Positions 9,981 through 18,239 of a DNA stretch of 64,000 nt are shown piece by piece. The notes beneath the pieces are model-generated. The model saw nothing but the letters and a program-made list of their open reading frames with translations, had not been told where the DNA came from and searched no databases. Each line of letters begins with the position of its first letter. Positions within the stretch are counted from its first letter, which is position 1. A program made the translations under genes and the position numbers. Origin of the DNA: Ulvibacter litoralis (GTDB lineage: Bacteria > Bacteroidota > Bacteroidia > Flavobacteriales > Flavobacteriaceae); assembly GCF_900102055.1 (NCBI RefSeq), contig NZ_FNBA01000001.1:1203085-1267084 (forward strand), read 5' to 3'.

Positions 9981-10017
9981 GGGTGTTTCTCCGCAAAGAG
10001 AAGCACCCTTTTTTATT
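9981..10017 (+). terminator. Hairpin with T-run, third of three
   Basis: A 10-bp stem, GGGTGTTTCT (9981-9990) with AGAAGCACCC (9999-10008), containing one G-T pair and an 8-nt loop, followed by TTTTTTATT. This is the strongest of the three. No gene ends just upstream, which suggests a short untranslated transcript ending here. Confidence 0.55.
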
Positions 10018-10136
10018 GCTATTTAGTTTCCCGTCATTCCGAATTCATTTCGGAATCACATTGCATTGATAATCTGATGGGTATTGTGCGAACCTGAAAC
10101 AAGTTATAGGTTGACAAACGATGCTTCAATTAAATT
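10018..10136. repeat. Palindromic REP-like element and flanking spacer
   Basis: ATTCCGAA (10036-10043) and TTCGGAAT (10049-10056) form a perfect 8-bp inverted repeat around TTCAT, within a CCGTCATTCCGAA context. This resembles the short extragenic palindromes scattered in many bacterial genomes. The rest of the spacer up to the polA stop shows nothing else. A genome-wide count would be needed to confirm that it is repetitive. Confidence 0.45.
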
Positions 10137-12989
10137 CTAGTGCGCTTCCAGCCAGTTTTGTCCTAATCCAATTTCTACATCTAAAGGAACAGAAAGTGTG
10201 TAGGCATTTTCCATTTCAGATTTAATAAGTATCTGAAGCTCTTCTAGTTCGGGTTTGTAAATATCAAAAACCAATTCATCATGTACTTGTAACAACATTT
10301 TACTCTTATAATTCCCTTCGGAAAGTTTGTTGTAAATATTGATCATGGCAAGTTTAATAATATCGGCAGCGCTTCCTTGTATCGGCGCGTTTACAGCATT
10401 TCGCTCTGCGGCACCTCTTACAATGGCATTGCTTCCGTTAATTGCATTTAAATAACGGCGTCTTCCCAATACGGTTTGTACATATCCATTGTCACGGGCA
10501 AAATCTACTTGCTCGCTCATATAATTCCGAAGCTTCGGATAGGTTTTGTAATAGGTATCTATCAATTCTTTTGCTTCCGTTCGGCTGAGGTCTGTTTGAT
10601 TGCTTAGTCCGAAGGCAGAAACCCCATAAATAATTCCGAAGTTTACGGTTTTCGCATTGCTACGTTGTTCGCGGGTAACTTCTTCCAACGGAACATTAAA
10701 CACTTTAGCAGCGGTAGAAGCGTGAATATCTTCTCCGTTTTTAAAAGCTTGAATCATGGTTTCTTCCTCACTTAAAGCAGCGATAATACGAAGCTCTATT
10801 TGCGAATAATCTGCCGCTAATAAAACATACTCTTCATTGCGAGGTACAAAAGCTTTACGCACTTCACGTCCACGTTCGGTACGAATAGGAATGTTTTGTA
10901 AGTTAGGATTGTTACTCGACAATCTTCCAGTAGCGGCTACCGTTTGCATATAATCGGTATGCACGCGTCCCGTAATAGGTTCTACTTGCGTTGGCAAGGC
11001 ATCTACATAAGTACTTTTAAGTTTAGCAAGCCCTCTGTATTCTAATACATCGCGTATAATTTTATGGTCTTTTGCCAAATACGAAAGTACATCTTCAGCT
11101 GTAGAATATTGCCCCGTCTTGGTTTTTTTAGGCTTGTCTACCAATTTCATTTTATCAAACAGAACTTCTCCCAATTGTTTGGGCGAAGCAATATTGAATG
11201 TTTCTCCTGCGGTTTCATAAATGGCAGCTTCCAACGTTAAGATATCTGAATCTAATTTTGAAGAAAGACTGTTTAAAAATTCTATGTCTAAGTTAATCCC
11301 TTCCAATTCCATCGCTGCTAACACGCGCAACAACGGAACCTCAATCTCATCGAATAATTTTTGTGTATTGGCTTCTCCTAATTCATTCTGAAAATGTTCT
11401 TTTAACTGAAGCGTAATATCTGCATCTTCAACCGCGTATTCTGTTTGGTCTTTTACAGGAACATCGCGCATTGAAAGCTGATTTTTTCCTTTTTTACCAA
11501 TCAATTCTGTAATTGAAACAGGCGTATAGTTTAAATAAGCCTCGGCCAATACATCCATATTATGACGCATGTCTGGATTGATGAGGTAATGTGCCAGCAT
11601 CGTATCAAATAATTTTCCTTTTACGGCGATGTTGTATTTGGCGAGTACTTTAATATCATATTTTAAATTCTGACCAATCTTTTCGATGGTTTCAGCTTCA
11701 AAAAACGGACGTACAATTTCAATAAGTTCTTGTGCTTCGTCTCTATTTTCTGGAAACGGAATGTAAAATCCTTTGCCTGCTTCCCACGAAAATGCTATTC
11801 CGACCAATTCGGCAGTTAACGGATTCAATCCGGTAGTTTCGGTATCAAAACAAACACTGGTCTGTTTCATTAAGTTCTGAACAAACAGTTTTGTTCCCAT
11901 TCCGGGTTGTACGGTTTGGTAAAAATGTTCGGTAGTGGCAATGGTATTTCGAGAGCTAAATGCTTGCGATTCTTGGGTTGCTTCGGAAGTATTTACGTCG
12001 CCACCAAATAAGGAGAACTGTCCCGCACCAGCCGAACTAGCAGCAGCTTTTTTAGGGGTTTCGGTTCCCGTTGAAGCCGATTTGTTCGTTGTGTCTGTAG
12101 ACGTTTCCGTAGCAAAAGTCTTCAGAAAGTTGTCGGTAAGACGTTTGAATTCTAACTCCTGAAAAATTTCTGTTACTGCTGAAATATCAGGCTCCGACAT
12201 CTCAAAGTCTTCCGCATTAAAATCGACAGGAACGTCTAAGATAATTTTAGCGAGCTCTTTCGAAAGCATTCCGAGTTCTTTTGCTGCTTCTACTTTCTCC
12301 TTCATCTTTCCTTTCAGCTCATGGGTATTGGCTAATAAACCTTCCATGCTTCCGTAGGCAGCAATAAATTTTTTCGCAGTTTTTTCACCCACACCTGGTA
12401 ATCCAGGAATGTTATCGGCGCTATCGCCCATCATTCCAAGAAAGTCGATGACTTGCGACGGACTTTCAACTTCAAATTTTTTCTGAACTTCTGGGATTCC
12501 CCAAGTTTCGTAACCACCACCAAAAACAGGGCGGTACATAAAAATATTTTCAGAAACCAGTTGTGCAAAATCCTTATCGGGAGTTACCATAAAGGTTTTA
12601 TAGCCTTCTTTTTCTGCTTTTTTAGCAAGTGTTCCAATTACATCATCGGCTTCATAGCCTTCCTTCACCATAATTGGAATGTGCATTGCTTTTAAGATGG
12701 TTTCAATATACGGCACGGCAAGTTTTATAGCATCGGGAGTCGCGTCACGATTGGCTTTGTACTCAGGAAACATTTCGTTTCTACTCACGCTTCCACCTCT
12801 GTCAAAACAAACCGCCAAATGATCGGGACGTTCTCGTTTAATAACATCTAGCAAGGAGTTGGTGAATCCTAAAATTGCCGAAGTGTCTAAGCCTTTTGAG
12901 TTTATTCGGGGGTTTTTAATAAAAGCGTAATAGCCTCTAAAAATAAGGGCGTAGGCATCAACGAGAAAGAGTCTTTTTTGGTCTGACAT
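10137..12989 (-). CDS. polA: DNA polymerase I
   Basis: Family A DNA polymerase of 950 residues, used in Okazaki fragment processing and excision repair. The N-terminal 5'-3' exonuclease (about 1-290) begins LFLVDAYALIFRGYYA and has the helix-hairpin-helix GLPGVGEKTA. The middle 3'-5' exonuclease (about 355-540) keeps its catalytic motifs: DTETTGLN, NLKYDIKVL and YAVEDADIT. Proofreading is therefore probably active. The polymerase domain has motif A DYSQIELR, motif B RSNAKTVNFGIIYG and motif C VHDELVFD. A linker of about 60 residues rich in Thr, Ser and Ala separates the nuclease domains. The ATG at 12989 gives the standard N-terminus. Confidence 0.98.
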   Translation of the reverse strand: MSDQKRLFLVDAYALIFRGYYAFIKNPRINSKGLDTSAILGFTNSLLDVIKRERPDHLAVCFDRGGSVSRNEMFPEYKANRDATPDAIKLAVPYIETILKAMHIPIMVKEGYEADDVIGTLAKKAEKEGYKTFMVTPDKDFAQLVSENIFMYRPVFGGGYETWGIPEVQKKFEVESPSQVIDFLGMMGDSADNIPGLPGVGEKTAKKFIAAYGSMEGLLANTHELKGKMKEKVEAAKELGMLSKELAKIILDVPVDFNAEDFEMSEPDISAVTEIFQELEFKRLTDNFLKTFATETSTDTTNKSASTGTETPKKAAASSAGAGQFSLFGGDVNTSEATQESQAFSSRNTIATTEHFYQTVQPGMGTKLFVQNLMKQTSVCFDTETTGLNPLTAELVGIAFSWEAGKGFYIPFPENRDEAQELIEIVRPFFEAETIEKIGQNLKYDIKVLAKYNIAVKGKLFDTMLAHYLINPDMRHNMDVLAEAYLNYTPVSITELIGKKGKNQLSMRDVPVKDQTEYAVEDADITLQLKEHFQNELGEANTQKLFDEIEVPLLRVLAAMELEGINLDIEFLNSLSSKLDSDILTLEAAIYETAGETFNIASPKQLGEVLFDKMKLVDKPKKTKTGQYSTAEDVLSYLAKDHKIIRDVLEYRGLAKLKSTYVDALPTQVEPITGRVHTDYMQTVAATGRLSSNNPNLQNIPIRTERGREVRKAFVPRNEEYVLLAADYSQIELRIIAALSEEETMIQAFKNGEDIHASTAAKVFNVPLEEVTREQRSNAKTVNFGIIYGVSAFGLSNQTDLSRTEAKELIDTYYKTYPKLRNYMSEQVDFARDNGYVQTVLGRRRYLNAINGSNAIVRGAAERNAVNAPIQGSAADIIKLAMINIYNKLSEGNYKSKMLLQVHDELVFDIYKPELEELQILIKSEMENAYTLSVPLDVEIGLGQNWLEAH

Positions 12990-13016
12990 GGATTATTTTT
13001 TGAAACGTATTGTCTC

Positions 13017-13080
13017 CCCGAGCGCAGTCGAGAGATACTTATTGAAGCAAGAATTCAACGTGAATTCTCGACTGCACTCG
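13017..13080. repeat. Nested inverted repeat between polA and the regulator
   Basis: GAGCGCAGTCGAGA (13020-13033) pairs with TCTCGACTGCACTC (13066-13079), with one G-T wobble. An inner palindrome, GAATTCA (13051-13057) with TGAATTC (13061-13067), sits at its tip. The outer arm resembles a dispersed flavobacterial extragenic palindrome. It lies in the 221-bp spacer upstream of polA and downstream of the response regulator, and may also act as a transcript end or mRNA-stability element. Confidence 0.6.
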
Positions 13081-13210
13081 AACAAATATGTTGTTCGCTT
13101 TACAATATTTTCAAATGTAAAAAGAAGCTTTCAGAAATCAGCATTTTCAGAATATAAAAAACAAATGTTAAATGCGACTATGCCTGATTTATAAAATATT
13201 TTTCAGGTGG

Positions 13211-13924
13211 TTATAGCAAAAAGCAAAGGAATAATAATAGTAGCTCCAGCTTTTTCATTAGCTCCTCTTTGTTAGAAGAACTCAAAGGAATGGCTATGTC
13301 GCCAATATATACCGTGTTTTTTTCAGTAGAAGTTATCCTATTTAAATTAACCCAATACGATCGATGTGTCTTCACAAAATTTTCTAGATTGAGTCTTTCC
13401 GAAGTGTGTTTTAATGTATGTGGTACCAAGTATTGATTTGACGTAGTAAATACATAACAGTAATTATCAAAAGCTTCTAAGTGAGTAATTGTTGACTGAT
13501 TGATTTTATGAGTCCGTCCTTCAGATTTTAGAAGAATAAAATCTTCATCCGTTAGTGAAAAATTGTGCCAAGCTAATTCAATATTACTGCGTAAACCTGC
13601 TTCCGTAAAAGGCTTTACAATATATCCGAGAGGATGCGTTTCTTTAACTCTTTTAATAGTTTCAGGGTCGGTTTGCGAGGTAAGATATAAATATGGAATA
13701 TTTCTAATATCTAATTGTTTGGCCAAGTCTATACCATCTTTTACACCCTCCAATTGAATATCGACCAAAACTAGATCTGGACTTAATTTATCAATATTGG
13801 TAATGGCTTCTTCATACTCATCGCTATCACCAACGACTTTAAAACCTTGTTTTCTAAGTGCTGTTTCAACGGTCGCAGCTATTAGCGGCTCGTCTTCTAC
13901 GATATAGATAGTTAAGGCTTTCAA
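13211..13924 (-). CDS. LytTR-family response regulator
   Basis: A 237-residue response regulator. The receiver domain (1-120) has the acidic pocket VEDE (9-12), phospho-acceptor Asp55 in LVLVDIQLEG, a conserved Thr in YLTSQTD and Lys in YIVKPF. A LytTR DNA-binding domain (about 140-227) carries FVKTHRSYWVNLNRI. The start is a TTG at 13924, because no downstream ATG preserves the receiver. The last ten residues (LLLLFLCFLL) are unusually hydrophobic for the family and may reflect a shifted stop. It lies 86 bp downstream of the histidine kinase on the same strand, and the two probably form a two-component pair. Confidence 0.9.
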   Translation of the reverse strand: MKALTIYIVEDEPLIAATVETALRKQGFKVVGDSDEYEEAITNIDKLSPDLVLVDIQLEGVKDGIDLAKQLDIRNIPYLYLTSQTDPETIKRVKETHPLGYIVKPFTEAGLRSNIELAWHNFSLTDEDFILLKSEGRTHKINQSTITHLEAFDNYCYVFTTSNQYLVPHTLKHTSERLNLENFVKTHRSYWVNLNRITSTEKNTVYIGDIAIPLSSSNKEELMKKLELLLLFLCFLL

Positions 13925-14010
13925 ATTTTATTCTTTTTTCTAAATTAGGGTATTCATATAGATTTGGAGCATTTATTTAGTGAAAGTAGAATTATATTTA
14001 GTGAAAACGA

Positions 14011-15798
14011 TTACAATTCCTTGAAACGTATAATTTGTAGTGAAGCAATGGTTCCTTTTGTTTTCTTCGGAAAGGTCAGTTTTGCTTTCAACTTTTTCGC
14101 TAAGGCAGTAATAAGCTGAATGCCAAACGAGCTGTCTTTTATTTCTGAAGGCATGCCAATTCCATTGTCTTCAACTTCGAGTAGAAGCTCATTTCCTTGC
14201 TTGGAAAAGCGAATCTCCATGTGACTTTCTTCAGAAACAGAAGTAAATGCATGTTTTATAACGTTGGTAATCATTTCGTTTAATATCAACCCCAAAGGTG
14301 TGATTGTTTCAATGTCTAATACTATTGGAGTTACATTTAAAGAATAGTTTATTTTCTTTCCTTCAAACTGATGACTTTCAAAAATGTCGTGAGCTAAGTC
14401 TGTAAAATACTCTTTAGTGTTAATTCCTACTAATTGATCTTTACTGTATAATTTCTGATGAATTAAAACCATAGAACGCACTCTGTTTTGTGCTTCTTTC
14501 ATCGCTATTTTTGCTTCTTTGTCCACAATATTTTCAGATTGCAAATAGAGCAAAGAAGATACAATTTGAAAACTGTTTTTTACACGATGATGTGTCTCTT
14601 TGAGTAGTACATTTTTTTCATCAACAGATGCTTCTAACAATTGTTTTTGTTTTGCCAATAAGGTATTTTTCTTTTTGTTTTTATAGAGAAAGAACCCGAC
14701 CAAGGCTGCAACTAGTAATCCAGCTAACGCCAACATGAGGTATAGTCTCTTTTCTTGAGCTGCTTTTTCGGTTTCTAATGAAAGCACTTTAAGCTGGGCG
14801 TCCTTTTTTTCAGTTTCGTATTTCGTAAGTGCCTCAGCCATGTTTTGGTCTTGTGTCGCGGCTATGACAGAATCTTTTAACTTTTGTGACTCTAAAACTG
14901 TTTTATAAGCATCGTGAAATTCATTTTTCTCTGAATAATAATCGGCAAAGGCATTATACGACTCAATGAGTTGTTCTACATGATTTATTTTTTTGGCAAT
15001 AGCCGTCCCACTTTTTAATAAAGGGAGGGCCAATGAAAATTGTTTTTGCTTGGTGTATGCTATTCCCATTCCGGTATTTGAAACGGCGTGTAGTAGCGGA
15101 ATTTGTTTTTCAGAAACATATAGTTTTGAAAGAGAATAGGAAGAAACTGCTCCAGAGAAATCATTGTTGAAAATTTTAGAATTTCCTTGATTCATATAGG
15201 CAATTCCTGCATTAATAGAATCATTCTTTTTTAGATAATAATGAATCGCTTTTTCAAGGATTTCATCTGCCTCTTGATATAAATTATAATTCATGTACAA
15301 AATAGACAGGTTATTATTTACATTGGCTACCCACTTTTCATCTTTGAGATTAGAGGCAATTTCTCTTGATAGTAAATAGTATTTTTCGGCATTTTTAAAA
15401 TCGTCTGTTTTGATAAAACAAGAAGCAAGATTGCTATATAACTGAGCAAGTTCTTTAGACAGTGTCGAAGAACCTAGCATGCGTAAGGATTCTAAATAAT
15501 ACGAAATGGCTTCGTTGTAATCTTCGGTAACATAGCTCGCCATTCCTTTAATATTTAAGGATTTGGCATCATATTTTTGAGAACCTATGAGTTTTGAAAT
15601 AGAATCATAAATATGAGCATACTCAATAAGATTTTGAGGGCTAGATCGCCATTCTGTATTGACAACTTCTTGAAGAAAATTTAGCTTTTCAGTATTTAGC
15701 GCAATGGTATCTAATGTAGCTTGAACATTCTTCGTTTGACCGAAAGAGAGAAAAGAAACTAAAAGTAATGATACTTGGGCGATGAAAATTTTACTCAT
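14011..15798 (-). CDS. TPR-containing sensor histidine kinase
   Basis: A membrane sensor kinase of about 595 residues. A signal peptide (ending LSFGQ) is followed by an extracytoplasmic array of tetratricopeptide repeats, a short coiled segment and one transmembrane helix (LYLMLALAGLLVAALVGFF). The cytoplasmic HisKA_2-type dimerisation domain has KETHHRVKNSFQ, with the phospho-His in ETHHR. The HATPase domain has the N-box NEMITNVIKHAF, G1 DNGIGMP and G2 SFGIQLI. The ATG at 15798 is chosen over an upstream TTG (15822) because it gives a compact signal peptide. The LytTR regulator follows at 86 bp, so the kinase very probably signals to it. The stimulus is unknown. Confidence 0.9.
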   Translation of the reverse strand: MSKIFIAQVSLLLVSFLSFGQTKNVQATLDTIALNTEKLNFLQEVVNTEWRSSPQNLIEYAHIYDSISKLIGSQKYDAKSLNIKGMASYVTEDYNEAISYYLESLRMLGSSTLSKELAQLYSNLASCFIKTDDFKNAEKYYLLSREIASNLKDEKWVANVNNNLSILYMNYNLYQEADEILEKAIHYYLKKNDSINAGIAYMNQGNSKIFNNDFSGAVSSYSLSKLYVSEKQIPLLHAVSNTGMGIAYTKQKQFSLALPLLKSGTAIAKKINHVEQLIESYNAFADYYSEKNEFHDAYKTVLESQKLKDSVIAATQDQNMAEALTKYETEKKDAQLKVLSLETEKAAQEKRLYLMLALAGLLVAALVGFFLYKNKKKNTLLAKQKQLLEASVDEKNVLLKETHHRVKNSFQIVSSLLYLQSENIVDKEAKIAMKEAQNRVRSMVLIHQKLYSKDQLVGINTKEYFTDLAHDIFESHQFEGKKINYSLNVTPIVLDIETITPLGLILNEMITNVIKHAFTSVSEESHMEIRFSKQGNELLLEVEDNGIGMPSEIKDSSFGIQLITALAKKLKAKLTFPKKTKGTIASLQIIRFKEL

Positions 15799-16204
15799 GT
15801 ATTTCGATTTATTAAATTTCAATTAGGCTATTAATCGTCTCTGAGTTTTGAACAAACCGAGAGGGGGAGGAAAATATATAATAGCAGATTGCTTCAAAGG
15901 TATCTGTGCTTAAGTGATACTCTAAGATACTGTTTTTCAATTATCTTTTTAAAACAAATAATTAGCATTTCGTCGTACCCTTCAATTTTACAAAGGCACG
16001 TTTTTTTCAGGTATTTATACTAACATCTTGATCTATAATGTTACTAGTGCTGTTTCCTAAACTTTGTCTCTAAGTATGAAGTAATCGTAATTTTTTCAAA
16101 GACAGAGTTTTTTTGTCTAAGAAATGCTGAATTAACTTTTTAATAGCTTTTACAGAGGTTTTTATACGCTATTTCGTACTTTTCGAGCTTAATAACTATC
16201 TTCT
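15799..16204. other. Divergent intergenic region
   Basis: A non-coding region between the histidine kinase and the isoaspartyl peptidase. On the minus strand, TACCTTTG (the complement of 15895-15902) matches the Bacteroidota -7 element TAnnTTTG and could drive the kinase, though no good -33 element is placed. On the plus strand, TACTTTTC (16177-16184) is a 7/8 match close to the peptidase start. No other structure is convincing. Confidence 0.4.
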
Positions 16205-17137
16205 ATGAATAAAATCTCAATAGCAATCCACGGAGGTGCTGGAACCTTATTAAAGGGACAAATGACAGCTGAAAAAGAAGCAGCGTATAAAAAAGCTTTA
16301 GACACTGCGCTAGAGAAAGGGTATGCTATTCTGAAAACGGGCGGAAGCTCGGTCGATGCCGTTGCAGCCTCGGTACAATTGTTAGAGGATTCCCCGTTGT
16401 TCAATGCAGGAAAAGGAAGTGTGTTTACTGCGGAAGGTTCGCATGAAATGGACGCAGCCATCATGGAAGGAAAAACTTTGCAAGCAGGAGCCGTTTCATT
16501 AATAACAGGAATAAAAAATCCGGTGTTATTAGCGCGCGATGTGATGGAAAAAAGTGAACATGTGTTTTTGGCAGGAGAAGGCGCAATGCAGTTTGCAAAA
16601 AGCAATGGCTATACTTTAGAAGACGAAACGTATTTTTACGATGAATTACGCTACAAACAATGGCAGGATATAAAAGGAAGTGATAGCTTTCAATTAGACC
16701 ACTCCGTAAAAAAAGATTCAAAATTTGGAACGGTAGGGGCGGTTGCTTGCGATGTAAATGGTACGGTTGCAGCAGCGACAAGTACGGGAGGAATGACCAA
16801 CAAGAAATGGGGCCGAGTAGGCGATAGTCCGATGATTGGCGCAGGAAATTACGCAAACAATGCAACGTGTGCGGTAAGTTGCACAGGAAGTGGTGAGTTT
16901 TTTATTCGCGGTGTTGTGGCCTACGATGTTTCGTGTTTAATGGAATACAAAGGATGGTCGCTCGACGAAGCGGCTTCAGAAGTAATTCAGAAGCGTGTTT
17001 TAGCACTTGGGGGTGATGGCGGATTAATCGCAGTGGATGCCAAAGGAAACATTTCAATGCCTTTTAATACGGAAGGAATGTACCGGGCGAGTAAGACTTC
17101 AGAAGGAATAAAAGAAATTGCTATTTATAAAGAATAA
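16205..17137 (+). CDS. Isoaspartyl peptidase / plant-type L-asparaginase
   Basis: Ntn-hydrolase of the asparaginase 2 family, 310 residues. It cleaves beta-aspartyl dipeptides and often L-asparagine. The proenzyme self-cleaves before Thr176 (KFG|TVGAVACD), giving alpha and beta subunits; the downstream TSTGGMTNKKWGRVGDSP region holds the usual substrate-binding residues. The N-terminal IAIHGGAGT is typical. No signal peptide is seen, so it is cytosolic. It faces the cyanophycinase gene and lies 1.1 kb from cyanophycin synthetase. The likely job here is to split beta-Asp-Arg released from cyanophycin into aspartate and arginine. The family match is firm; the in-vivo substrate is inferred from the neighbours. 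Confidence 0.93.
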   Translation: MNKISIAIHGGAGTLLKGQMTAEKEAAYKKALDTALEKGYAILKTGGSSVDAVAASVQLLEDSPLFNAGKGSVFTAEGSHEMDAAIMEGKTLQAGAVSLITGIKNPVLLARDVMEKSEHVFLAGEGAMQFAKSNGYTLEDETYFYDELRYKQWQDIKGSDSFQLDHSVKKDSKFGTVGAVACDVNGTVAAATSTGGMTNKKWGRVGDSPMIGAGNYANNATCAVSCTGSGEFFIRGVVAYDVSCLMEYKGWSLDEAASEVIQKRVLALGGDGGLIAVDAKGNISMPFNTEGMYRASKTSEGIKEIAIYKE

Positions 17138-17180
17138 ACAAGAATCACATAAACTGTTTTAATGAATATGTGATTCTTGT
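17138..17180. terminator. Bidirectional terminator between convergent genes
   Basis: A perfect 14-bp inverted repeat (17138-17151 with 17167-17180) with a 15-nt loop fills the 55-bp gap between the convergent peptidase and cyanophycinase genes. T-rich sequence follows on the plus side and weaker T content on the minus side. It probably serves both transcripts. Confidence 0.65.
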
Positions 17181-17192
17181 TTGATTTGCTTT

Positions 17193-18047
17193 TTATACTA
17201 AATCAGCAGATAGTGGTGAAACGAGGATCGATTTCTTTTCAATGTTAAAACGGTCACCGTTTGCTAGAATATGAGTTTTTAAGTTGGTTAGCGACATGGC
17301 GTCTCCTTCTTTAATTACTTTTCGGTTGTTGTGTTTCGCTTTACGAGCGTTGAAAACAATCACCATTCCGGAGCCAATCACTTCAAATTTATTGCCTTTA
17401 ATTATTAATCCAGTGTCTTCAGCAAGACCGATACCTATAATTTTTGGGAATTTTGCAACGGCTTCCGCAAGACGTCCAAAACGACCACGACGAATAAAAT
17501 GAGAATCGATAATTAATTCAGGAATAAAACTCATCCCTTCTCCCATTCTCGTAGCACCTTTGGTAAATGCTTCTTTAATTCCGCCGCCTGTAATCATCTC
17601 TTTCGACATGCACATAGCGCCAGCACTTGTTCCTGCAATTACAAAAGGCTCGTTGGTGTACTTCTCAGACATGATTTTGTGAAGCTTCGTGCCGCCTATT
17701 TTTTTAGTAATATTAGATTGATCACCACCAGAAAACATCACGCAATCTGCCTTTTTCATCAATTCAAGATTGGCAGGGTCGTCAGACTGCTCTCGTTCTC
17801 TAATGTCCATTACATGCAAATTAGTACATCCTAATTTGCTAAACGCAGCTAGGTAATTTTCACCAACTTCTGCTGGAATACTAGAGGCTGTAGGGATTAT
17901 AATTATAGAAGCATTTGTACCCCCACTTTCTTTGACAACGCGCGATAGGATACCATCTAATATAAATTCTAAATGGTAAATCTCACTGATTTCTATGCCT
18001 TTGTCTTCATTTCCTCCTATGGGGATTAAGATTCCTTTTACTTTCAT
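17193..18047 (-). CDS. cphB: Cyanophycinase
   Basis: Serine exopeptidase of peptidase family S51, 284 residues. It degrades cyanophycin (multi-L-arginyl-poly-L-aspartate) to beta-Asp-Arg dipeptides. The nucleophile is Ser141 in the elbow GTSAGAM. A conserved His183 lies in DSHFIRRGR, and other family blocks include IPIGGNEDK near the N-terminus and MFSGGDQSNI. No signal peptide is seen, which points to the intracellular CphB type rather than secreted CphE. It is divergent from cphA (192-bp gap) and convergent with the isoaspartyl peptidase. The three genes make a full synthesis-and-mobilisation set. Confidence 0.94.
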   Translation of the reverse strand: MKVKGILIPIGGNEDKGIEISEIYHLEFILDGILSRVVKESGGTNASIIIIPTASSIPAEVGENYLAAFSKLGCTNLHVMDIREREQSDDPANLELMKKADCVMFSGGDQSNITKKIGGTKLHKIMSEKYTNEPFVIAGTSAGAMCMSKEMITGGGIKEAFTKGATRMGEGMSFIPELIIDSHFIRRGRFGRLAEAVAKFPKIIGIGLAEDTGLIIKGNKFEVIGSGMVIVFNARKAKHNNRKVIKEGDAMSLTNLKTHILANGDRFNIEKKSILVSPLSADLV

Positions 18048-18068
18048 GGGGTTTCAATATTTTGAGGG

Positions 18069-18076
18069 CAAAAATA
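18069..18076 (-). promoter_or_regulatory. Putative -7 element of the cyanophycinase promoter
   Basis: CAAAAATA on the plus strand reads TATTTTTG on the minus strand, matching the Bacteroidota -7 consensus TAnnTTTG, 21 bp before the start codon. No good -33 TTTG is seen at the usual distance. Confidence 0.4.
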
Positions 18077-18239
18077 CAAGTTTTGTACTGAAAAAAATTA
18101 TATATTTATAATCTTTCGCCTATCTATTAGAAAGCTTTTGAGGTAGCTAGGTTCTTCCAATTTTTTTATTTTGAGGTACTTACAAATTAAAAACCTTGGC
18201 TTTTATAGATTTCAAAAGACACACAAAAACTAACCAACT

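Noticed and set aside
9809-10006. Minus-strand 65-codon reading frame downstream of the DUF5916 gene
   Set aside because: It covers the three hairpin/T-run structures, has no recognisable domain and composition unlike neighbouring genes.
12988-13194. Plus-strand 68-codon frame overlapping the start of polA
   Set aside because: It is largely the nested palindrome read as protein, starts inside the polA start codon and shows no family features.
16189-16605. 138-codon minus-strand frame over the isoaspartyl peptidase
   Set aside because: Antisense shadow of a gene with intact catalytic motifs.
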